From the NCBI GenBank assembly GCA_036346355.1, contig CM070576.1:56095712-56159711 (forward strand): a DNA stretch of 64,000 nucleotides, read 5' to 3'. Below, one piece after another: positions 1 through 12,790 of this stretch. Source of the DNA: Rhipidocladum racemiflorum. Taxonomy: Eukaryota > Streptophyta > Magnoliopsida > Poales > Poaceae. The translations under genes were made by a program, and so were the position numbers. How positions within the stretch are numbered: the first letter of the stretch is position 1; each line of letters begins with the position of its first letter. The notes under the pieces are model-generated. The model made no database searches, was not told where the DNA came from, and saw only the letters and a program-made list of their open reading frames with translations.

Positions 1-238
1 TGTCTCTTCTGATCTAAGACACTTTAACAACAAACTTTTCTAATGTTTGATAATAAAATGTATTATTGAGAATAACATATATTAAGGCATGTCTCTTAAT
101 TTTCTTATTGGCTGGCTTTGAGGGGTCTGACAAATAATCTGATATTTTCAATCACTAGTCGACTACATAAGTACATATGACCACCTTCTCAATCAGTTCA
201 CAATCTACCGACTAGTCAAACATCTTATAGCTTGAAGC

Positions 239-667
239 CTACTGTGCCAACAAATTGGCCCCAATATTTTGTTCACGAGGGATATGGCTAATCGAAAAAA
301 AACTAAACGAGCCAATTACATCATGGCACCGTTCCAAGTATCTGATTAGAATATCATCATAATAGTTATACTCCCCTCTTACTTGCTGTACCACAAGCTG
401 AGAATCGCCATAAGCTTCAACTGAATCGACACCAAGATTGTCAAGCAATTGTAGACCCCTAAATAACACCTCAAACTCAGCTTTATTGTTTTGGCATCGG
501 CAATTAAGCTTGAAGGCGAACTCAAAGTTACACCCTCTTGGAGATATTAGCACGATGCCAATACCATCACCCTCTCTGCATACTGCTCCATCAAAGTATA
601 AACGCCAAGGGGCAATAGCAACTATTTCACAATCGGTTCTATGTTCCATTATGAAATCAGCTATCAC
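239..667 (-). pseudogene. Gypsy-A second RNase H domain (plant type)
   Basis: A 142-residue open stretch has an RNase HI fold signature: YFDGAVCREGDGIG near the start (first catalytic Asp), NNKAEFEVLFRGL (catalytic Glu helix), YGDSQLVVQQV (third acidic residue) and a closing HIPREQN segment. In a live element this domain removes RNA from the RNA-DNA hybrid during reverse transcription. The same frame is traceable upstream to about 796, where Gypsy-B is inserted, and continues beyond it at 11013-11174. A stop lies just upstream of the domain, near 725, so this is a relic. Bases 1-238 continue the element, and I see no domain in them. Confidence 0.8.
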
Positions 668-796
668 TTGTCCTTTAACTGCTTTAGCTGATTCAAAAAT
701 CAGGCCGAACTCAGTAAGCCTATAAGCCTATTTTTCAAGTCGACCTTTCAAAATTGGTGCTGACAGCACATACTTAATTATATCGGCCTTATATAT

Positions 797-3505
797 TGTG
801 AGAGGAGCCGCCCAGATCGTCCTCGAGTTGTTGGATGATTGGTTGTTCCCGTCGGATTTGGATACTAGCAACAAATCACCGGAGGTGATCCTGATGCTAT
901 TAACCAAGCCCAATGGAGACCACCGCGAGCGTCCAACGACTTGACAACAACCCGGTATTCCCGGTATGCGATCCGAAACTTCGCCCGGAGATCCCCACCC
1001 GGTTCCCAAGTCATACCACAGCAGTTCCCACAAGGGGCATCGGGCCCAAACTCACTACCAGAGGCGCGCGGCGGAAGCAACAAAACACACACGGCACGGA
1101 AGCCCAACAAAACAACCAGCGAAACAACCAAGCGAAAGGTAGACAAATCCATTGCAGAGATAAAGCGCGACAGTTTACAAAAGTAAAGCCAACTATCCTA
1201 TACAACAAAAAGTAAAACACCCGGAAGTGTCATGCCCTGAACACTCCGAGGCGCCTGGCGTCGGCAGCCTCTACTCGGTGCCCTTGCCTTGGTCACCGAT
1301 AGGCGATGAGGCAGAACTCACACCTCGGGACCCTCACTGCAAAACCACAAGCGAGCACGAGTACAAAGGTACTCGCAAGTCTTACCCATGGTCCATATCG
1401 GCCAGAGCTCCAAAGGATATGCATTTGGATGTAGCAAGAAACAAGTGAAGGTAAATTTGCGAAATGCTCATATTTTGTGGTTTAGTTGCTTAACTACTCA
1501 ATTCACCCAAGTCTTAAGCGGTTATTCTTGCACCTACTTCTAGCATGAATTGTAATTAACATTAATTAAAGCAAACACCACCTTTCAAATCAAGGCTCAA
1601 GCCCAGCCCGAACCACATGTTCAAGTTATTTACTACACAGAAGAAGTTCGAGGATCAAGCTTGCTCATATCAGAAACACGGCACAGGTCGAATCAGCAAT
1701 TAACCTATGAGGAAGCATTGATCGCCGCGACACTTACCACGAGGGCCTAGTGTCAACCCCCTCCCAATCATACCCAATTGGCTGAAGCGTCCTCCTGTGG
1801 CGAAAACCTAGCACCCCTCAGTGCCCCTTTAAGCCCGGCTTGGCGCTCGAGTCGACAAGCCTCGCCCTCAACCACGTCCAACCCACGAGAGATTCACGGT
1901 CCATCGATTCCATATGAAGAAAGAGTGGCTTCTAGTACCATAATCGGGCATCACGACCAACGAGGGTGTGCTCAAACTGATTCCACTACGATTCGGTCCT
2001 TAAGCCCGGCCACAGGCGGGCTACACTCGAGTCTCCATACCCAAAATGAACCAACTCCCTTTAGTCCACAATTCATTTTCTTTCAAAACCTTTCCCAAAT
2101 CCAAGTCCAACATCGTAGTATGCGTGATAATGGCTGTCGCAAGTAAGTGAGAACCCTCATTACTTTCAAACATCTAAGCATTTCTAAGCGTGTTGATATA
2201 TTACCCATAAGCTAGCTTCAAGGGCCAGAATTAACAACATCAAGGAGTAAATGCGGCAATTGGGATCTAACCTAACAGTTCAACTCCCTAATGCAAATAC
2301 TTAACCAACAAATAAGCAATTTATTCACGAAAATAAATTAATATAGAGGATCGAGATATGCTTAGGGGCTTGCCTTGCTCTTACCGCGGATCGGTAATTG
2401 CCCCTCGGCAACTCTCCTCAACCACGGCCACGTCGATGCGCGCTTGAGATCGTTCTCTACACGGATACAATGCATAATTAAAATGCATGCAATGCATATG
2501 AATGAAGTACAAGCGAAAAACCAGAAGAAATACGCCAGCCGGACAACTCGACTCCAGCTGGAGACCAGCCTAACCGGACGGTCGGGTTTTGATCCGGACT
2601 CTCTCGGACATCGGACTCCGGCCCATTGGTCCGGATACTCGGGAAGGGCGGTTTACCTCGACGAGGTGTCGGACACTCGGACCTGGCGAGTTTACCCAAT
2701 AACTCGGCGGATCGAGTGCCGCCAAGTCCAGCGGCATCGCGGGGACCCGATCAATGACTTTCCTACGTGTGGCTAGCGGAGAAGCTTATAGCTAACCCAA
2801 CTCCACGAGGAACAACACTGGCCCATGAAACCACTAGCCAACTCCAAAGCGACCCTTGGATCGGCATTACCACTACCCGATCTACCTCCACTAGAACCCA
2901 CATTCACCAATCAAGCTGACCAACCTAGAATCACTACACCCAAAACCCTAGAGCTCAGATTCCAACTAAAACTTCAAATCTAAACCTAAGCTCTAACTCC
3001 ACCATTGATGACCCTAGAACCCAAGAATCCCACGAATCAACCCCTAAGAAGAGGACCTACCTCCAAGTGGGACGGAGGATAGGCAGCGGGTGGAGGATGG
3101 AGGATCTTAGAAGCGAGGAGGAGTTCAGGGGATGGAGGAGTCGGGGAGGAGCCACGGAGGTCACGGAGTGGAGAGCTCTCCGGAGACAAGGTTGGGGTGA
3201 GGGAGAGCGCCGCAGGATGGGTAGAGGACAAGTGGAGAAGAAAGAAGGAGTGAACCCACGAAATGGACTTTTATACAAGACCCCCACTTTTATCAGGACA
3301 CTCCGGCCTCTAACCAGGAGACTCGGGTTGGTCTTGATGGAATCAACCGGACACTCCGGACATTCGAGTCAGGACACTCGGGTAGGGTGTTCGGCCCAAT
3401 CGGATACTCGGACTTTTATCCGGACATTCAGGGTTGGATCCGGACACTCGGATGTTTATCGGATACTCAGGATGTCGGGAGTTCTTGAAGTTTGGGGCCT
3501 TGACA
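797..3505 (-). repeat. Gypsy-B 3' LTR (2,709 bp)
   Basis: This is a direct repeat of 8279-11007, starting tgtgagagg and ending ggccttgaca on the plus strand. It differs from its partner mainly by many 1-5 bp indels in GC-rich spots. A TATA box (ttttata, read as TATAAAA on minus) is at 3269-3275. The stretches 2570-2700 and 3290-3480 are full of a degenerate cggayactcgga motif. Confidence 0.92.
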
Positions 3506-3520
3506 AACCCTCCCCTTAAG
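3506..3520 (-). other. Gypsy-B polypurine tract
   Basis: On the minus strand these bases read CTTAAGGGGAGGGTT and directly abut the TGTCAAGG start of the 3' LTR, as expected for the plus-strand primer of reverse transcription. Together with the PBS at 8262-8275 it fixes the element's orientation. Confidence 0.75.
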
Positions 3521-3737
3521 GGAATCTAGCCAGAGATTGAACAATACGCATCGAATCGAAGAGCGTTGGGAGATGGTACAACATCTTGATCGTCGTTTCA
3601 ACTTGTGAAAAACAACACAGTGCCTTACATGGTAGAAGAATTCGGGATACTCAGTCTTGAGGCGACCTTCGGGTTCCCAAGTAGCCTCATCCTCGGTATG
3701 ATTACTCCGCGAACTTTGTAGAACTTAAGCGTCCTTC

Positions 3738-4897
3738 TCAGAGTCTTGCGTTCCGCTTCTTCGAACCGAATCGGACGCTCTTGATAGGAAAGATCCGGTT
3801 CGAGCGCAACCAGAGATCATCCACTTCAAGTGACTTTCGAGAGGGAATCTGGAGACACTTCTTGGTGGGAGGCGTGAAACACGTCGTGAACCATTCCGGC
3901 GAAGGAGGAAGCTCTAGGCGATATGCTACTTGGCGCGCTTTCAAGGATCTTGAGCGGCCCTACGTGGCGAGGTGCGGCTTTCCTTTAACTCGAATCGACG
4001 GGTGCCACGGAGAGGAGACCTTGGAAACGAAAGTCGCGAGTCGAGAGAGGGGTCTCCTACGACGATCGGCATAACTCTTTTACCGTGTTTGTGCTATCCT
4101 CGAGATTTTCTTGAATGGTCCTCACTTTCTCTTCGGCCTCCATGACCAGATTCAGGCCCAAGAAATGATCGTTCTCGCTTCCGACCAATTAAGAGTGCCG
4201 GCAGCTACGACCATACAAGGCCTCAAGGAGACATCCGGATCTTTGGTTTGGTAGCTATTGTTGTCTTGCGAACTCAGCGTCAGGGAGACACTCTTCCCAC
4301 TTCTTCCCGTAGGACAAGATACAAGCCCTCAACATATCTTGAGGATCGATTGACCCTCGATCGAGTCGTCGGTCGAGGGTGGTATCTTTGACGTGAAGTA
4401 GCTTGGTGCCCAACGCCAGCGTCGCAGAACTCTTCAGAGCGGGAGACAAATTGTGAGCCCGGTCGAAACTATCCGCTTTGGCACTCCATGGAGGCCTGAG
4501 TCAGGGAAATATACAACTCATACTTTCTGGATTTATAGGTGGTGCGTGCGGCTAGGAAGTGTCGCGGACTTGGTCAGCCGGATCGACAATCACCCGGATC
4601 GAGTGGGCTCGAGAAGAGTCGAGCAAGCGGTAATAAAGTCCATCTTGATGTCTTCCCATTTCCATTTGGGTATGGGTAGAGTGAAAAGTACCGGTGGCTT
4701 GAAGTGTTAAGCCTTCCTGCGCTTCTGGACATCGCACTTTCGGCCACGTAGTGAGCAATCTCGCATTTCATCTGAGTCCACCGAATTGCAACCAGGTCTT
4801 GGTACATTTTGTTGCTGCCGGATGGATTGTGAAACAGCGAGTTATGGGCTTCATCAAGGATTGCTCGCTTCAACCCTTGGGTATCCGGGTGGAACAA
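3738..4897 (-). pseudogene. Gypsy-B integrase remnant
   Basis: Broken minus-strand frames carry recognisable integrase pieces. HPDTQGLKRAILDEAHNS with a following YQDL region (4574-4897) is the zinc-binding N-terminal part. QDMLRACILSYGKKWEE and LPDAEFA (4255-4449) are the end of the catalytic core. VAYRLELPPS and later DDLW (3738-3944) are the C-terminal module that precedes a chromodomain in chromoviruses. Each piece is in a different frame with small gaps between, so no integrase could be made. Confidence 0.7.
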
Positions 4898-5153
4898 CTA
4901 TCTTGTTGGCCAGAACCACAAGGTTCCTTGCTCATCGGCGAAACCAGGGGCCTGACGAGAACTCAAACTATTGCGAATGTTGGTGACACCGCGCCATGAC
5001 TTGTGCTTCACGAATCTGATCAAGCAGCGTGGACTTCAACTCCACATTAGTCGAAACCTTCTCCTACCATTTCCAGGTTGAGCCACGAAACTTCGGCTAC
5101 AAGGGTGGCACTCAGTGGTGGAAGAGTGAGGCAATGGCATTGTACCTTGCGGC

Positions 5154-6145
5154 TCAAAGCATCCGCCACCACATTAGCCCTCCCAGGGTGGTAATGGACC
5201 TCCAATTGTAATCTTTGATCAGCTCAAGCCATCTCCGCTGCCTCATATTCAGATCCGCTTTGAGTGAAGATGTACTTGAGACTTTTATGATCGATATAAA
5301 TATTGCACTTGTTCCCAGAGATAGTGGCGCGAGATCTTCAAGGCATGCACACTTCTTGCAAGCTCCAAATGCGTGGGTGGGGTAGTGCTCCTCATGATCT
5401 TCAACTGCCGAGATGCGTGACAGCGACTCGGCTAACCTTCTTGCATAAACACACAACCAAGCCCGATGCCTGGCGACGCTCGCCATATACATCAAAAAGG
5501 CCTGTGTATATCCGTGCGTCAGGAGCGAGCCGTGGTCGAGAGGCGTTGCCTTGGTAATACGAAAAGCGCTCTCCGGTTCATTTGACCATCTGAACTCAAC
5601 TCCCTTCTTGAGTAGCTCGAGTCATCGGCCGCAATCTTTGAGAAGTCTGGATGAAAGCGGTAATACGGTAATCCAAGAAAGCTGCGGATGTCCGTGTGAT
5701 CCGGAGCTGCTCCCATTTAGGTACATCCTGTACCTTGCTCGGGTCCATGCCACGCCTCGCTCGAAAAAGGGCGTGTCCCAAGAATGACACTTCCTTCAGC
5801 GAACTACGCATTCTTGAACTTTGCATCTGAGCGATGCTCGAAGTCTTCGAGAACAACACGAAGGTGCACGGCATGATCTTCCTCGGCGTAGAATAAATGA
5901 GGATGTCATCAATGAAGATAGCGACAAAGGAATCGACTCCTCCATGAAGATGGAGTTCATGAGAGTACATGAAGTATGCCGGCGTTTGTCGGCCGAGCGA
6001 CATGGCCGGTGTACTCATACGGCCCATGCAAAGTGGAAAGGCTGTCTTCGGGATATCTTCGGCCGGATCTTGTCTGATGGTACCCAAGCCTCAAGTCAAT
6101 CTTAGAGAATACCGCGCACGCGCAAAAGCGATCGAGGGATATCAA
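5154..6145 (-). pseudogene. Gypsy-B reverse transcriptase/RNase H remnant
   Basis: FSKIDLRLGYHQ (5957-6145) and VAIFIDDILIYS (5596-6087) are the RT palm motifs, with the catalytic DD intact. IRSFLGL plus YYRF and DFSKIA (5519-5716) follow as the RT thumb. LNMRQRRWLELIKDYNW (5154-5495) is the RNase H tail. The pieces jump between frames every 50-150 bp, through missing or added bases. Some stretches still match the family consensus closely, so the damage is mostly indels rather than substitutions. Confidence 0.8.
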
Positions 6146-6349
6146 TCAAGCGAGGAGTACTTGTTCTTGTAGTGGCTGCATTGAGGGCGGTAATCAGCGT
6201 TGAAGGCGCGAGAACCATCCTTCTTGGTCACAAAGAGGCAGAGCAACCCCAAGGCGAGGCTCGAGGCGAATGAAACCCTTGTCCATCAACCCTTTCCAAT
6301 TTGGATCTTCAGCTCGGCCAATTCATTTGGCGGCATCGTCTGATCGCTT

Positions 6350-8261
6350 GAAGCGATCCAGGCGGTGAAGTGGAGCTCAACGCGACAAACTTCGATATCC
6401 GTCCGGGTGGCATTCCGGTAATTCATTTGGGAACACATCGGGAAACTCGACACCACGGGAATCGAGTCGGCTCTTCAACTCTGTCCCATTTGCGAACACA
6501 AGGTGGCCTTGGTCTCGCTAAGCTAAGTAGGAGTGAGTCGGCCGCCCTTGGTTCGGAGTGGCGGTGCGACTCTGACAATTCAAAATAACCTCTTTGTCGT
6601 CGCCAACTCATCCCGAGGATGACATCTATTCCCGAAGGTCTAGAAGCGACAAGCTAGCAGTGAGCGAAATCCTGAATTTGAACTACGGCCTTGAACCATC
6701 GCTTTCTTAGTGAGCTTCGACCACGGTGCCTCGTCGAGAAAGAGGTGACAGCACTCGCGATCTTCATCGATCTGCTCGCAAACCCAGTGCGGATAAAAGA
6801 ATGGGAGGCCCGAATCAAATAATACCCTAGCCTCATGCCCCTCAACAAGGAGCGTGCCCGGCTAGCGGCGGAGCCCTAAGAACCGCCTCGGCGTCGGCGA
6901 GGTATTTGCCTCCGGCTTTCGGCGTGAAGCAGCGGCGGTGGTACCCGTCGCGCCCTGGCCGTGGGGCGCGGCGTGCTGCCCTGGCGTGGGAATGGGCGAT
7001 CCGGATAAATTAGCCGCCGTCATCACGGGCCAGGCGGCATTCTTTCTGGCTGCCGTGCGGCAGTAGTGTAGTGGGTGGCGAAGTAGCGACAGCAAACGGC
7101 CAAAGTATCGCTGACATCCCGAGGCAATGGAAGCGAGGCAACCTCGGCAGGCGTCTGAATCGCACGAGCTATGAGCTGCCGCCGTGATCTGGCGTCGCCC
7201 GCTTCCTCTTCTTCTCCTCACGATGAGCGCATCTTGAGCTCAGCGGTGATCGCGCGGCTCGCGGTCGTTGTAGTCGCGAGTCGCGAGCGGACTGACTTGT
7301 CCTGCATCTTCATTTGTCAACCCACTCACGAACCGACCACCGCTTCTTACGGTGGTCGGTATCGACCTCCTCGGCGTCTTGCGCCAGGTAGTTGAATTCT
7401 GCGGTAGTCAACCACCGAGCTTGCCGAGCTGTCGGAGGGCGCTATGCTTCTTCATGTCCATGAGGCCCTTGGGATGTGATGCGCCGGAGCGCCTCCGGAA
7501 CTCAACCAGTAAGCTGGTGCCGGCACTGCATCACCTTCAAATTGGCCCGCAAGCACCGGCGGGCTCTGGAGGCTGCTGTCTGCCGAAAGTGGGCCTTATA
7601 CGGAGGCTCACGCGATCGATAAGAGCAAATTTACGCTCTATCGTGTAATAAATCGTCGACCTCAATGGATCGGCGGCCGTGAGAAGACCGGTGGCTGCGT
7701 GTGCGGAAGTCGAGATAGCCCGGCGTGAGCCCGCCCATCACCCGCTGGCCACCTGCTTTGGACCCGATCTGGACCCGGCATCTCTAGGATCCGATTTGTC
7801 GTCTCCTGAGTCTTTCGGTCATTACTTGAGAATATCCCGGCCACATTGGGAGGCGGCGAGAATAGCACCCTCATTTCTTTGTCGCTCGCACCTCCATCAC
7901 CCCGAAGTGGAAGCCCAGCGGGTCCGCGTGTCGTTAACCAAAGCCCGACGACAAGAGTTAGACTCCAAGCGGAGGCTTGACACACCACACTAACCTAACA
8001 ACCTCAAGCCGACTCCCGCTCAGGATACGGCCGCATGGCCAGGTCCCACAAATCTGCCACCCCGAACACAACCGATGCAAAGCGGGCACATGACACATGC
8101 ACGGCATGAGATGAGATGACATATGCGACTTCTAACGCAACTCACTCTCACCGCTACAATCCAGGCGAGGGACAAATATCACTTTCTATCTAATGCATTA
8201 ATGACAATCCTAAGCAATCTCCTAAGCGGTGCGTCGAGTTGAGATTCGTCTTTGTGCGCTT
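6350..8261 (-). pseudogene. Gypsy-B gag/protease remnant
   Basis: This stretch lies between the PBS and the RT, where gag and protease belong. Minus-strand open stretches of 60-119 residues are rich in Arg/Gly/Pro. I could not identify a clean zinc knuckle or an aspartic protease motif, so the assignment rests on position. Confidence 0.45.
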
Positions 8262-8275
8262 GCTCACGATACCAA
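8262..8275 (-). other. Gypsy-B primer-binding site
   Basis: On the minus strand, two to three bases inside the 5' LTR, the sequence is TTGGTATCGTGAGC. It resembles the initiator-Met-tRNA site TTGGTATCAGAGC with a small change, and the spacing from the LTR is typical. Confidence 0.6.
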
Positions 8276-8278
8276 CTT

Positions 8279-11007
8279 TGTGAGAGAGCGCCCGGATCGT
8301 CCTCGAGTTGTTGGATGATTGGTTGTTCCCGTCGGTTGGATACTAGCAACAAATCAGGAGGTGATCGATGCTATTAACCAAGCCCAATGGAACCACCCCG
8401 CGAGCGTCCAGCGACTTGACAACAACCGGTATTCCCCGGTATGCGATCCGAAACTTCGCCCGGGATCCCCACATACCGGTTCCCAAGTCATACCACAGCA
8501 GTTCCCACAAAGGGGCATCGGGCCCAAACTCACTACCAGAAGGCGCGCAACGCGGAAGCAACAAAACACACACGGCACTGGAAGCCCAACAAAAACAACC
8601 AATAGCGAAACAACCAAGCGAAAGGTAGACAAATCCATTGCGAGAGATAAAAGCGCGACAGTTTACAAAAGTAAAGCCAACTATCCTATACAACAAGTAA
8701 AACACCGGAAGTGTCATGCCACGAACACTCCCGGGCGCAACGTGGCGTCTGACCTCTACTCGGTGCCCTTGGAGTCCCGCCGATAAGCGATGAGCGAACT
8801 CACACCCTGGGACCCTCACTGCAAAACCACAAAGCGAAGCTTTGAGTACAAAAGGTACTGCAAGTCTTACCATGGTCCATATCGACCGACTCCAAAGGAT
8901 ATGCATTTGGATGTAGCAAGAAACAAGGCCGAAGGTAAACTTAGAAATGCTCATATTTTGTGGTTTAGTTAGCTTAACTACTCAATTCACCCAAGTCTTA
9001 GCGGTTATTCACTGCACCTACTTCTAGCATGAATTGTAATTAACATTAATTAAAGCAAACACCACCTTTCAAATCAAGGCTCAAGCCCAGCGAACCACAT
9101 GTTCAAGTTATTTACTACGCAGGAAGAAGTTGAGATCAAGCTTGCTCATATCAGGAAACACGGCAATTCAGAATCGCAATTAACCTGCGAGGAAGCATTG
9201 ATCGCCGCGACACTTACCACAAGGGCCTAGTGTCAGCCCTCCCAATCATACCCAATCGCTGAGCGTCCTCACTGTGGCCCGAAAACCTAGCACCCCCTCG
9301 AAAGCTGCCACAAGCCGGCAGCGCTCGAGAGTCGACAAGCCTGCGCCCTCAACCACGTCCAACCACGGGAAGTTCACGGTCCATCGATTCCATATGAAGA
9401 AAGAGTGGCTCAGTACCATAATCGGGCATCGACCAATGGGGGTGTGCTCAAACTGATTCCACCTACGATCGGTCCTTAAGCCCGACGCAGACGGGGCTAC
9501 ACACCGAGTCTCCATACCAAATGAACCAACTCCCGCTTGGTCCACAATTCATTTTCTTTCAAAACCTTTCCCAAATCCAAGTCCAACATCGTAGTATGCG
9601 TGATAATGCTGTCAATATAAGTGACAGAACCCTCGTCACTTGCTTTGAATTCAAACATCTAAGCATTTCTAAGCGTGTTTCGATATATTACCCATAAGCT
9701 AGCTTCAAGGAATGAATTAACAACATCAAGGAGTAAATGCAGCAATTGGGATCTAACTAACCGCAGTTCAACTCCTAATGCAAATACTTAACCAACAAAT
9801 AAGCAATTTATTCACGAAAATAAATTAATATAGAGGATCGGATATGCTTAGGGGCTTGCCTTCTTACTCTTACGCGCCGGATCGGCGGTAATTGCCCCTC
9901 GGCAACTCCCTCAACCAGCCCGTCGATCGCCAGGATCGATTCTCTACGCGGATACAATGCATAATTAAAATGCATGCAATGCATATGAATGAAGTACAAG
10001 CGAAAAACCAGAAGAAATAAGCATAGCCGGACAACTCGACTCCAGCTTTGGGCCAGACCGGCCTAACCGGACGATCGGGTTTTGTCCGGACTCTCGGGAC
10101 AATCGGACTCCGGCCCGTTGGTCGGATACTCGGACGGCGAGACCTCGGACGGGTGTCAGGACACTCGGACTGGCAGTTTTACAATAACTTTCGGCGGATC
10201 GAGTGCGCCAAAGTCAGGCATCGCGGGGACCCGATCAATGACTTTCCTACGCGTGGCTAAGCGGAGAAGCTTATAGCTAACCCAACTCCACGAGGAACAA
10301 CACTAGCCCATGAAACCACTAGCCAACTCCAAGCGACCCTTGGATCGGCATTACCACTAGATCTACCTCCTAGAACCCACATTCACCAATCAAGCCCCAA
10401 GCCAACCCTAGAATCACTACACCCAAAACCACTAGAGCTCAAGATTCAACTCAAAACTTCAAATCTAAACCTAAGCTCTAACTCCACCATTGATGACCCT
10501 AGAACCCAAGAATCCCCTGAATCAACCCCTAAGAAGAGGACCTACCTCCAAGTGGGACGGAGGATAGGCAGCCGAGGTGGAGGATGGAGGATGCCGGCTT
10601 GAGGAGGAGTTCAGGGATGGAGGAGTGCGGGAGGAGCCACGGAGGGTCACTTAGGAGTGGAGAGCTCTCGGAGACAAGGTTGGGAGGTGAGGGAGGCCAC
10701 GTGGGATGGGTAGAGGACAAGTGGAGAAAGAAAGAAGGAGTGAACCCACGAAATGGGACTTTTATACAAGACCACGACATCACCAGGACACTCGGCCTCT
10801 AACCCGGAGACTCGGGTTGGGGTCTGGTGGAATCAACCGGACACTCGGACATTCGATCCGGACACTTTCGGGATTGGGGTGTTCGGTCAGCCCAATCCGG
10901 ATACTCCGGACTTTTATCCGGACATTCCGGGTTGGATCCGGACACTCCGGATGTTTATCCGGATACTCCGGATGTCCCAGGAGTTCTTGAAGTTTGGGGC
11001 CTTGACA
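8279..11007 (-). repeat. Gypsy-B 5' LTR (2,729 bp)
   Basis: This is the direct-repeat partner of 797-3505, flanked on the right by the TSD tatat (11008-11012). It contains a TATA box at 10760-10766 (minus). A dense array of tccgga-type motifs at about 10789-10980 places that array at the very start of U3 on the minus strand. Confidence 0.92.
10760..10766 (-). promoter_or_regulatory. Gypsy-B LTR TATA box
   Basis: ttttata on the plus strand reads TATAAAA on the element's own strand (context TTGTATAAAAGTCC) and is conserved in the other LTR at 3269-3275. It is the likely core promoter of the element. Activity cannot be judged. Confidence 0.6.
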
Positions 11008-11012
11008 TATAT

Positions 11013-11174
11013 GAGTTTACAAGCTGAGGTTAGTATATAATATCTCAATTTAGTGCAAGCAAAATATAAAGACAAACAAAACTTTTCAATGGGAGGATAC
11101 CTAATCTTAGCATCAATTAGCCATCGGCTTACATAGAAAATTACCTGCCCCTTCTCATTAATCTCTTGCACCAA
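11013..11174 (-). pseudogene. Gypsy-A RT-linked RNase H, right half of the split frame
   Basis: VQEINEKGQVIFYVSRWL, then RYPPIEKFCLSLYFACTKLR and YYILT are the usual RT-linked RNase H run of Ty3/gypsy elements. The run stops at the Gypsy-B junction. The expected next residues (KADIIKYVLSAPILKGRLEK) are found 10 kb away at 796-735, directly across the tatat duplication. That shows Gypsy-B is the later arrival. Confidence 0.85.
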
Positions 11175-11374
11175 GACTGCTCTAATTCAATTCCTCAGCT
11201 GATATATATAGCCTAAATGGTATACCATTCTATGGCATAGCCAAAACTGGAGATCTAGACAAATATTCCTTGATACAAACTCTTGATTTTCTCTCAGCCG
11301 TAGTAGTGGAGTAAAGACATCAATGCGTCCAGACAGGTTTGATATAAATCATCTCAAATAGTTTATTTTACCGA

Positions 11375-12245
11375 TCAACTTTCGAAGATTTTTTTTTTGC
11401 ACCTTGGAGGCAGCGTATCAGCTATACCTTTAACACATTCCTGGTTGACTTTGATGCCTCTCTCATGTACCATAAACCCAAGAAATTGCCCAGCCGATAC
11501 TCCAAAAGCACACTTATATGGATTCATCTTCAAACTATGCGCTCTGGTTTTCTTGAAAACTTCCTCTAAATCGGATAGATGTTGACAATCACCTCTGGAT
11601 TTTACAACAACATCATCAATATAAATTTCTACAATATAGACAATCAATTTGTGCAAAATTAAATTCATAACTTTTTGATACGTAGCACCAGCAATTTTTA
11701 AACTGAATGTCATTACAACCCATTCAAATAACCCAAGTGCAGCAGGGCACCTAAAGGCTGTTTTATGGACGTCGGCTTCAGCCATAAATATTTTATTGTA
11801 GCTAGAGTTTCCATCAAGAAAGTTTATGATTTTATTCCCAAATGCAGCATCGATAAGCATATCGACTATGGGCATCGGGTATTCATCCTCAGGTGTTACT
11901 TTATTCAAATATCTAAAATCAATGCAGGCTTAAACCAGGCATCTCATGATACTCCCAAGCAAAGTAATCTTTATAACTTTTTACTAAATCGAACAATTTT
12001 TTCTTGTACTCATCTGTCAGCTTCGAGCTAATAAAAGTTGGCATTTTCCTATCACCATTTATTATATCTACCTCTTCTAATGGATCCAAAGATGTAAAAC
12101 CATGCCCAAATCTTTCAATATCTTTAAAATGTTTGATGGCTTCATATCTATCCATTTGTCTACCGATAGCATTGCATTTTTGTTTTGTAAAATCTTCAAT
12201 GTCGATTTGGGCTCCATCAGCATAAAATCTCATTTGTCCGATCAA
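11375..12245 (-). pseudogene. Gypsy-A reverse transcriptase remnant
   Basis: A 177-residue stretch (11375-11908) has RT motifs in order: EDEYPMPIVDMLID, FLDGNSSYNKIFMAE, TAFRCP, IYIDDVVVKS (a DD-containing catalytic box) and a closing FLGFMVHERGI. The preceding 108-residue stretch (11919-12245) contains LFDLVKSYKDYFAWEYHEMPGL, the segment that normally leads into the RT of Tat-type elements. A frameshift separates the two near 11910. Confidence 0.85.
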
Positions 12246-12499
12246 AGATACTTAGCCTTACACTGATCGAAATCACGCTTGTCTGGCTGATGCATATGAA
12301 ATCTCAATCTCCAAGTGCTCTGCCTGATATGCATTCGGCCCCATCATGCTGCCAATTAGCCTATGAACTGGCCATGGCTATATGAGCTGATGTGTCGACC
12401 TTACTCACCTCAACCTCATCGCCATTCCACTGTATCAACTCTTGATGCATAGTCGATGGAATGCAACAGTTAGCATGTGTATCTAATCTCTCCTAAGCA

Positions 12500-12790
12500 A
12501 CACACTGTTGCTTCCTTTGGCATCAACCATAAAGAAAGTCATCGGTAAAGTTTTGCAGCCGACTGTGACGTCGGTCACCATGACGCCTTTGAATTCTTTG
12601 GGATCTCCAGTAAAGTCATTCAACACCATGCAGGTTTAAACGATATCTTCATCGAACTTACCCAATTTTTTGCATGTTGAGTAAAGCATCAAATTAACAG
12701 TTACCCCACCATCTACTAGCATTCTCGATACTAGCTTGCCGTTGATATGGCCTTTTAAATACAATGGCCTTAGATGCCGACGATCATCTT
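12500..12790 (-). pseudogene. Gypsy-A aspartic protease remnant
   Basis: Read on minus, a segment equivalent to YLKGHINGKLVSRMLVDGG, then VNLMLYSTCKKLG and VTDVTVGCKTLPMTFFMVDA, matches the retropepsin-like domain of Tat elements. DGG stands at the catalytic Asp position. An in-frame stop lies inside it near 12640. Confidence 0.65.

Larger units (their letters stand above)
797..11007 (-). mobile_element. Gypsy-B: complete but decayed Ty3/gypsy element, TSD tatat
   Basis: Two long direct repeats (797-3505 and 8279-11007) flank a 4.8-kb interior. The 5-bp duplication tatat sits at 792-796 and 11008-11012. The LTRs read TG...CA on the minus strand. The primer-binding site lies next to the right LTR and the polypurine tract next to the left LTR, so the element reads right to left. 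The interior encodes, in minus-strand order, gag, protease, RT, RNase H and integrase with a GPY/F-type C-terminal module. This fits a chromovirus of Tekay/Del type (inference). No frame stays open beyond about 160 residues. It landed in the RNase H region of Gypsy-A. Confidence 0.9.
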
